From: Corydoras sp. C115
Taxonomy: Eukaryota; Chordata; Actinopteri; Siluriformes; Callichthyidae
Direction of reading: 5' to 3'
Assembly: GCA_019802505.1 (NCBI GenBank)
Contig: JAFMOC010000588.1
Coordinates: 62,001-126,000 of the forward strand
Length of the DNA stretch: 64,000 nt
Positions 58,001 to 64,000 of this stretch are shown here, piece by piece (the first letter of the stretch is position 1; each line of letters opens with the position of its first letter). A model generated the notes under the pieces. The model worked only from the letters and a program-made list of their open reading frames with translations, did not search any database and was not told where the DNA came from. A program made the translations under genes and the position numbers.

Positions 58001-60838
58001 TATTGTTAAAGCGCACACATCATTGAAAAAAATATTAACAGAAATTAGGATGATTTTATTTGACAAAAGGCTATATATATATATATATATATATAACGAA
58101 AACAAAGACATTTCATGTAAAAACTAATGCTTAGCAGCAGCCATGGGCGCCCCCATGTGGTCAAAATGGTACATTCGACCATGAGGTTCGTAGTCGACTA
58201 CGGTTCTCCGAATCGAATCGTCGAATCAGCGAATATTGCAGCTCACCCCTAATTCCTTCACTGTTTCGGTGTCAGTGAACGGTCTTTTCTTTTTAGCAAG
58301 AATCCATGCAACACGGAGAGATGCTGCTGTGGCTCTCTGCTGCAAAGTGCAGTTACGGGAGAGGATCGCAGAGCTTCGCTTGTAGTTTGTAATAAGGGAT
58401 TGTATTTTTGTTTGATGAGCACCAGAAGCCGGTGGATAAGCGTTGTTAAAATGACAGTGGGTAGTAAAAAAAAAAAAAAAGTGCCTCCGCACGTTGTACT
58501 CCTTTTTCACCGCACAACACTCGAAACGGAGCAGGCGCAAAGCATTGCCTTCGGGGTTCGGTATGTGTGCATATTTATCTATCTCTTCTTTGACAGCGCC
58601 ATGCTTCTCAAGTGAGTCTGTTTTGGAAACAATTGAAACGTGCCGCAAAGAGACACAACGTGCCGTAAAGAGCCACACAGTCTCGTAAAATATTGCAAAT
58701 AAAAATGTCATTTATTTTTACGCCGGTTTATCATTCTCTAAATCATCCTCTATTAGGGTCGCGGTGGGGTTCCCCATGCCCATCCAGGGGAGAACGTTTC
58801 GGGCGCTGGGCAGATAGACCCAGGACAGGACGCCAATCCATTCATTATCTCCCGCTTTATCCTCTATTAGGGTCGCGGTGGGGTTCCCCATGCCCATCCA
58901 GGGGAGAACGTTTCGGGCGCTGGGCAGATAGACCCAGGACAGGACGCCAATCCATCGCTGGGCACACACTCACTCACACATACACACTCTATATGGGGCA
59001 ATTTGGAGAACTCAATTAACTTGATCCATGTTTTTGGACTGTGGGAGGAAACCGGAGAACCCGGAGGAAACCCACGCGGACACAGGGAGAACATGGAAAC
59101 TCCACCCAGATGGGGATTTGAACCGGGAATCCCTAGCGCTGAGAGGCGAACGTGCTAACCACTAAGCCACCGTGCCACCCGCCGGTTTATCAAATATTTA
59201 TAATGATTTATGGGGAGATGGGCCGCCAGTTCCATAGCCCTGCCCTAACCACTGAGCGACCACGCCCTCCCCGTGTACGTTTGCTGGCTCCTCATGTAGA
59301 CGATCGGTCACAACATGAAAGACAAATTGTTCTGAGAAAACGTGTCCTTGTTTTTGGAGAAGTGACGTCACGATACTGATCACTCCACAGAAGTGTACAG
59401 TGTACGGTTTCGTGATCCAGCCTCAGCTTTGGGTGTGTTTATTTACGTACTGAAACCCGACTCGTCTCTGCAGTGAAACTTCTTTGTTAAGTTTTTTTTT
59501 TTTAGTCCAAACAAAGTTCTGTCTTATTTGTCAAAAGTTTGGACACGCCCCCTTCATGTTCTCGTCTTCTCATCTCATGTCCATCTGTTTGCGTCCTACA
59601 TTGTACATACTGTGTACTCTGTTCTCCGACGGTCAGGACCCCGATAGTACCACCACAGCACAGAGCAGGGGTTATTGGGTGGGTACGTTGTTCCTATCCC
59701 AGCAGTGTCACCGAGGCGGAGAAATGAAATTCCCCTCACCGCATTAGTGTCACTGCGGAACTGACCATAAACAATCCACCACCCAAATTAGACTCGTTCT
59801 GTGAGTCAACAGAGAACAGGGAAACAACAGAGGACTGACAAAAAAAACAAAAAACAGATGGACTGCAGTCTGTAATTGTAAAACTACAAAGTCAATATAT
59901 ATGGTAAGTGGAGGACATGGACCATGGAGCAAGAAGCGGGTGTGTCCAAACGTTTTACTGATGCTATACGATGGCACAGTGAACAGGAACATGTTAGAAC
60001 ATTCATTCATTCATTCTTTCACTATCTTCCGTTTTATCCTCTATTAGGGTCGCAGGGGGGGGTTCCCCATACCCATCCAGTGGAGAACGTCTCGGGCGCT
60101 GGGCAGATACACCCAGGACAGGACGCCAATCCATCGCTGCACACACACACACTCACTCACACAGACACACTTTATAGGGCGCAATTTGGAGAACTCAATT
60201 GACTTGATCCATGTTTTTGGACTGTGGGAGGAAACCGGAGAACCTGGAGGAAACCCACGCGGACACGGGGAGAACATGGAAACTCCACCCAGATGGGGAT
60301 TCGAACCGGGAATCCCTAGCGCTGAGAGGAGAACGTGCTAAAGCACTAAGCCACCGTGCCGCCGATGTTATAACATGTAACCCGGTAATAAATGTTGCGT
60401 AGGGCGTGGCAGCGATGTATAACTATATTAATAGCTATCAGCTGTTGATCAGTTATAACTGTGAGGTAACTTGTGATCATAACACCTCCATCATCTCATG
60501 GTTTTTTTTTTTTTTCGTCCACAGTCAAATGACGAGCATCACTCAGAGTGACATCATCAGCACGCTACAGTCCCTCAACATGGTCAAGTACTGGAAGGGC
60601 CAGCATGTGATCTGCGTAACGCCCAAACTCGTCGAAGAACACCTGAAGAGCGCTCAGTACAAGAAACCGCCGATCACGGGTACGGGCGACCGTATATATT
60701 TACGTCGGGCCGTCGACGTTGCCCGTTTCTCGTACCGTCTGATGATGTCTGTTGTCTTTTGTTTGCTCCACAGTGGATACATTGTGTCTCAAGTGGGCGC
60801 CACCCAAACACAAACAAGCCAAGTTCTCCAAGAAATAA
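49787..60838 (+). CDS. kat8: Lysine acetyltransferase 8 (MOF/MYST1)
   Basis: KAT8 is the MYST-family enzyme that acetylates histone H4 lysine 16 as part of the MSL and NSL complexes. Coding exons: 49787-50042, 50191-50265, 52104-52279, 52799-52852, 53036-53200, 54921-55010, 55149-55289, 55382-55475, 55976-56126, 60525-60679 and 60774-60838. They sum to 1422 bp, 473 residues plus TAA, in one frame. Domains in order: a Gly/Ser/acidic low-complexity N terminus (about 1-70); a chromo-barrel (ETYLCQRADKTW...EFYVHYVGF); a basic linker RKITRNQKRKHDEINHVQK; the MYST domain with TKVKYVDKIQIG (autoacetylated Lys region); a C2HC finger beginning CEYC and closing HLTQC across the exon 5/6 junction; acetyl-CoA motif QRRGYGK after the catalytic-region Cys of ACILTLPPY; and the catalytic Glu in SPEKPLSDLG. 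The C terminus KWAPPKHKQAKFSKK matches the family. The N terminus is the only strongly diverged part. Confidence 0.98.
50428..50632 (-). mobile_element. tRNA-derived SINE with L2-like tail
   Basis: CAGACGCTTTTATCCAAAGC tail, GCAATGAGGGTTAAGGGTCT body and CACTGAGCTACCACTCC head, in kat8 intron 2. Confidence 0.8.
50648..51253. mobile_element. Inverted pair of V-SINEs
   Basis: Plus copy (50648 to about 50936) with a GT expansion, meeting a minus copy (about 50938-51253) tail to tail. Confidence 0.82.
51254..51390. mobile_element. Palindromic-repeat and V-SINE remnants
   Basis: GTGATACCTGTTCTGTGACG from the palindromic family, then a V-SINE tail fragment (AGATAAAGCGGAAGATAATGG). Confidence 0.65.
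51470..51597 (-). mobile_element. tRNA-SINE fragment
   Basis: TTGGTAACTTCAATGAAACTGG...CCATTGGGCTACCACACC, diverged head half. Confidence 0.6.
51612..51905 (-). mobile_element. V-SINE, head missing, short TSD
   Basis: ATGCTCAT flanks both sides. The head beyond the B box is absent. Confidence 0.82.
52581..52749 (-). mobile_element. V-SINE with large internal deletion
   Basis: Only tail, a piece of body and head remain, in kat8 intron 3. Confidence 0.82.
53293..54407. mobile_element. TIR element with minisatellite body, 6-bp TSD
   Basis: Inverted ends TATGGAAGCACGTTTCCGCC (left) and GGCAGAAACGGGCTTCCATA (right), extending inward through AGTAACTCAGAATTCTGACT. Flanked by GTTAGG at 53287-53292 and 54408-54413. 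Lies in kat8 intron 5. An inner palindrome spans about 53388-53480. Looks like a non-autonomous DNA transposon. Confidence 0.82.
53865..54335. repeat. AAAAAGTCAGAGTTCTGAGAT minisatellite
   Basis: About 20 units of 21-28 bp varying mainly in the A run. The unit is the same sequence as the inner part of the flanking TIRs. Confidence 0.93.
55027..55070. repeat. GT microsatellite in kat8 intron 6
   Basis: About 22 GT units, 17 bp after the exon 6 donor. Confidence 0.95.
55515..55935. mobile_element. Palindromic non-autonomous DNA repeat
   Basis: Near-complete copy in kat8 intron 8, with both GATGGACTTTGTAGTTCT and its complement and GTGTCCAAACGTTGGAC at the end. Confidence 0.78.
56412..56663 (+). 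pseudogene. LINE ORF2 C-terminal relic
   Basis: An 84-codon frame without Met reads TRCRIGHTKLTHQHLLKGE, then PPPTCDTCNKTITIKHIILEC and ends QL-stop. This fits the CxxC...H...C C-terminal block of non-LTR (I/Jockey-like) reverse-transcriptase proteins. A GTTAAAACACAAACAAACA-type 3' end follows. In kat8 intron 9. Confidence 0.7.
57101..58251 (-). mobile_element. hAT-like MITE inserted in the transposase relic
   Basis: TAGGGGTGTCTTCAG...GCTCACCCCTA, the inverse of the element at 3782-4179, with 8-bp flanks ATTCTTTC (57093-57100) and ATTCCTTC (58252-58259). Enlarged by an inner palindromic insert. Confidence 0.85.
57173..57889. mobile_element. Long-TIR palindromic element nested in the MITE
   Basis: Arms of about 200 bp: left starts CATGTAACAA and passes AAGTGTGTTTTCCTGATTG; right is the complement, ending TTGTTACATG. 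About 280 bp of unpaired middle. Absent from the other MITE copies. Confidence 0.8.
58734..59179 (-). mobile_element. V-SINE with partial internal duplication and 13-bp TSD
   Basis: CGCCGGTTTATCA at 58721-58733 and 59180-59192. The tail and first body part (about 105 bp) are repeated in tandem. Confidence 0.92.
59535..59965. mobile_element. Palindromic non-autonomous DNA repeat
   Basis: AAAGTTTGGACACGCCCCCTT at the left and GGGTGTGTCCAAACGTTTTA at the right, with the usual inner blocks. kat8 intron 9. Confidence 0.8.
60003..60363 (-). mobile_element. V-SINE
   Basis: Full-length minus copy about 160 bp before kat8 exon 10. Confidence 0.88.
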
Positions 60839-60958
60839 GGACGTGCCATTTAAAAAGACTTTCAGACACTGAATTCGAAAAGACTTTGTAAGTGGAAAGT
60901 GTTTGTTGAAGCAGGAAGATTGTACATTTGGGTTTTGTTCTTTTTTTTCTTTTTTTTT

Positions 60959-60964
60959 AATAAA
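60959..60964 (+). terminator. kat8 poly(A) signal
   Basis: AATAAA about 120 bases after the kat8 stop, following a T-rich stretch. This gives a short 3' UTR. Confidence 0.65.
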
Positions 60965-61018
60965 AGAGGTTCGTGACCTTTTTTTTTTTTTCGTGTTTGT
61001 GATTCTGCTGCTTTATAT

Positions 61019-61287
61019 TCATTCATTCATTCATTATCTCCCGCTTTATCCTCTATTAGGGTCGCGGGGGGGTTCTCCATGCCCATCCAGGGGAGAACGT
61101 TTCGGGCGCTGGGCAGATACACCCAGGACAGGGCGCCAATCTATCACTGGACACACAACATAAGGGGCAATTTGGAGAACTCAATTGACTTGATCCATGT
61201 TTTTGGGCTGTGGGAGGAAACCGGAGAACCCGGGATTCCCTAGCGCTGAGAGGAGAACATGCCAAACCACTAAGCCACCGTGCTGCT
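61019..61287 (-). mobile_element. V-SINE with internal deletion
   Basis: Minus copy missing the stretch between the central domain and B box, just after the kat8 poly(A) signal. Confidence 0.84.
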
Positions 61288-61331
61288 TTTAATTATTTAG
61301 ATTTAGAAATATTTTAAACATGTATGTATAT

Positions 61332-61475
61332 GTGCCCAGCGATGGATTGGCGCCCTGTCCTGGGTCTATCTGCCCAGCGCCCGAAACGTTCTCCCCTGGA
61401 TGGGCATGGGGAACCCCACCGCGACCCTAATAGAGGATAAAGCGGGAGATAATGAATGAATGAATGAATGAATGT
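61332..61475 (+). mobile_element. V-SINE 3' half
   Basis: Body and tail only. Confidence 0.82.
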
Positions 61476-61486
61476 ATGTATATGAG

Positions 61487-61830
61487 GGGTGGCACGGTGG
61501 TTTAGTGGTCAGCACGTTCGCCTCTCAGCACTAGGGATTCCCGGTTCCAATCCCCATCTGGGTGGAGTTTCCATGTTCTCCCCGTGTCCGTGTGGGTGTC
61601 CTCCGGGTTCTCCGGTCTCCTCCCACAGTCCAAAAACATGGATCAAGTCAATTGAATTCTCCAAATTGCCCCATATAGAGAGTGTCTGTGTGAGTGAGTG
61701 TGTGCCCAGCGATGGATTGGTGTCCTGTCTTGGGTGTATCTGCCCAGCGCCCGAAACGTTCTCCCCTGGATGGGCATGGGGAACCCCACCGCGACCCTAA
61801 TAGAGGATAAAGCGGGAGATAATGAATGAA
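61487..61830 (+). mobile_element. V-SINE
   Basis: Full-length plus copy directly after the partial one. Confidence 0.88.
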
Positions 61831-62410
61831 TATATATATGCATACCTAGGCTTTTTTTGTGAAGTTCTGAATGGTCTCTCACATATTTATTCAATGGCAT
61901 CCAAGACACGTGAGCTGTAGATACTAAAGCTTTTCTTATTAAGAGCTATAACAAACCAAAACAACATTGGCTTCCACCCGGTAAAATTAAGTTTGTGGTC
62001 CTCATCGTGCGATATGAAAACTCCAGACTGCACCTGATGTCACCTGAGCAATGAGTATTTCTATAGTTACATAAATAATTCAGCAGGTCATGCAGTTCAG
62101 TATAGAGTACGCTTGAGTATCTGTAGCATGACCTCACGACAGCTTCTACTTGTAAGGTTTAATGACTTCATACAGACACGAAAAACCCAACCAGATTATT
62201 TTAATTATAGAAGATATTCTATAGTGCAGGATCACCACTGATCACCATTTCTGTCTTTAATTTTGTATGTGTGTAGTAACTCATTGGTCAGGTTGCTTGG
62301 GTTATCAATCAAAAGTTCAAGGGTTCGGTGTTCAGAATGATTCATAATTAATATACAATATGGGAAAATGTATGTGGACGAATCTCAAGATCCAAAGAAT
62401 TCAATATTGT
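61831..62410. other. Intergenic DNA, nothing recognised
   Basis: Unique-looking AT-rich DNA. A possible tRNA-SINE scrap (TCATTGGTCAGGTTGCTTGG) near 62280. Confidence 0.4.
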
Positions 62411-62422
62411 TGGTTTGGAAGT

Positions 62423-62766
62423 ACCGGCACGGTGGCTTAGTGGTTTAGCACGTTCGCATCTCAGCGCTAGGGATTCCCGGTTCGAATCGCCATCTGGGTG
62501 GAGTTTCCATGTTCTCCCCGTGTCTGCGTGGGTTTCCTCCCGGTTCTCCGGTTTCCTCCCACAGTCCAAAAACAGGGATCAAGTCGATTGAATTCTCAAA
62601 AAAAAAATTGCCCCATATAGAGAGTGTGTGTGAGTGAGTGTGTGTCCAGCGATGGATTGGCGCCCTGTCCTGGGTCTATCTGCCCAGCGCCCGAGACGTT
62701 CTCCCCTGGATGGCCATGGGGAACCCCACCGCGACCCCAGTAGAGGATAAAGCGGGAGATAATAAA
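62423..62766 (+). mobile_element. V-SINE with perfect 12-bp TSD
   Basis: TGGTTTGGAAGT at 62411-62422 and 62767-62778. Confidence 0.93.
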
Positions 62767-62962
62767 TGGTTTGGAAGTTCAACCTGCTTTGACCTGCCAG
62801 ACAAACCAAGTATCCAAAATTTTGATCAACGTTAATGATCATCAACAGCCCACCATAAATCACAAGGATTAGAAGCCTTCTTTAAGGTCCATATTAGCAA
62901 CAGTTGGTGGACATGGTGTAACTGAAAGACCAACACACTTAATGATTGAGTTAAGTATTACT

Positions 62963-63446
62963 CCATCTATCCATTATCTTCTGCTTTATCCTCCACTAGG
63001 GTTACGAGGGGGGTTGGTTCCCCACGCCCATAATGGGGAGAACATCTCAAGCGCTGGGCAGATACACCCAGGACAGGGCACCAATCCATCACTGGGCACA
63101 CACACACACACTCTATATGGGGGCAATTTGGAGAACTCAATTGACTTGATCCATGTTTCTGGACTGTGGGAGGAAACCCGAGAACCCGGAAAAAGCCCAC
63201 GCGGACACGGGGAGAACATGGGAACTCCACAGTCCAAAATCCTTTCCTTCCACAGTCCAAAAACATGGATCAAGTTAATTGAGTTCTCCAAATTGCCCCA
63301 TATAGAGTGTGTTTGAGTGAGTGGTGGATTGGCACCCTGTCCTGGGTCTATCTGCCCAGCGCCCGAGACGTTCTCCCCTGGATGGGCATGGGGAACCCCA
63401 CCGCGACCCCAATAGAGGATAAAGCGGGAGATAATGAATGAATGAA
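62963..63446. mobile_element. Head-to-head inverted V-SINE pair
   Basis: Minus copy (62963 to about 63231) fused at the central domain to a plus copy (about 63240-63446), both lacking heads. Same architecture as 161-645. Confidence 0.85.
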
Positions 63447-64000
63447 CTTTTGAAACAATGTCCAGGGCGTGGTGGACAATCACAGATGTCCTTAAACGTT
63501 TTTTAAATGTTCTGTGCGATCAGATCAGCAGCAGCCTTTAGGAGAACCAAGTGAAGCGTGGATTTAAAGCCGGATCTTCTGAAAGCGGCATCGTGGGGGT
63601 TAGCTCGTGTTTGGGGGGGGGGGTTCCAGCTGACTGATCAACCCTGATTGGAGAACAATGGCGCGATTTAAATACCGTGTGACGTCACGGCTGCTTTATT
63701 GCTCACGTCACTCAGGTGTTTCAGTGTGATGTCTGCTACCTGCAGGAGACATTGGGACGTTGTCTCCACGCTGAGGCGTCGTGGACCCGCCGCTGGTGAA
63801 CTTTAATTCAGTTAGAACCATGTTTTCCGAGCGGCCGTTGGGATTTTAACGGCGGATTTTAAATCGAATTCAAATTCAAATTTTAACGGTCGCTTCGCTT
63901 CAGCAGGTAAACCGAGCCTCCGTCTCCTGGTCGTGTGCTGGACGTCGGGTTTGCGATAAACGCAGCGTTTTTAAATGTTTTTGTTCCAACTTTTCTTGCA
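63447..64000. other. Unique DNA at window end, possible promoter of a next gene
   Basis: Repeat-free, moderately CpG-rich, with a G-run near 63614. No coding exon recognised. A promoter or leader of a gene beyond the window is possible but unsupported. Confidence 0.3.

Larger units (their letters stand above)
56855..58715 (-). pseudogene. hAT transposase relic (ZBED/GTF2IRD2-like)
   Basis: On the minus strand, 58711 to about 58260 reads a BED-finger remnant (VKKEYNVRRHF), then NAYPPASGAHQTKIQSL, CTLQQRATAASLRVAWILAKK and PFTDTETVKE. The frame resumes beyond the nested MITE near 57100 as CILSAVDEVVATKS...GRRVDVLATDVA. It ends near 56860 in a GGGGCTATTCAACT-type terminus. Most of the catalytic region is deleted. 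Confidence 0.7.

Overview
The window looks like nuclear DNA of a teleost fish. Four spliced vertebrate genes with GT-AG introns lie head to tail on the + strand, embedded in very dense SINEs, small DNA transposons and minisatellites. A palindromic repeat with TTGGACACGCCCC-like ends and the V-SINE and tRNA-SINE types seen here suggest an otophysan (catfish/characin-like) fish. That placement is inference.

Layout: (1) 706-8825, thoc6 (THO/TREX mRNA export complex), lacking its 5' exons. Its last exon has no stop at the expected end and reads into a CA microsatellite. (2) 8.9-19.5 kb, repeat-rich intergenic DNA with three adjoining tandem arrays (12.7-16.3 kb) and a GC-rich island near 11.1-11.5 kb. 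(3) 19506-31815, rab35 (Rab GTPase of endocytic recycling): six coding exons totalling 630 bp spread over 12.3 kb, with introns swollen by 38-40, 43 and 19 bp arrays. (4) 31.8-37.0 kb, intergenic, with a duplicated repeat block, a CA/CT microsatellite and a complete tRNA-Val(AAC) gene on the minus strand. (5) 37003-45183, rnf25 (RWD-RING E3 ligase), with a probable one-base frameshift in the last exon and a seven-unit tandem SINE array in intron 2. (6) 45.3-49.7 kb, intergenic repeats. (7) 49787-60838, kat8 (MOF, H4K16 acetyltransferase), 11 coding exons and 473 codons, intact. Its introns hold a TIR element with a minisatellite body and a three-deep transposon nest. (8) 60.9-64 kb, repeats, then a non-repetitive stretch of unknown role at the window end.

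The genes do not form one pathway. thoc6 acts in mRNA export, rab35 in membrane traffic, rnf25 in ubiquitin signalling and kat8 in chromatin; their adjacency is synteny. Exon borders were set by reading frame, splice consensus and recall of the vertebrate families. All junctions are phase-compatible. Nearly 60 copies or pieces of one V-SINE family dominate the non-coding DNA, several with clear 10-13 bp target duplications. I saw no bacterial-type system, CRISPR or viral genome. The most notable items are the thoc6 stop loss, the rnf25 frameshift, the nested transposon stack in kat8, the rab35 exon embedded in a minisatellite, and a mosaic stretch at 22.1-23.3 kb that looks like an assembly-consensus artefact.
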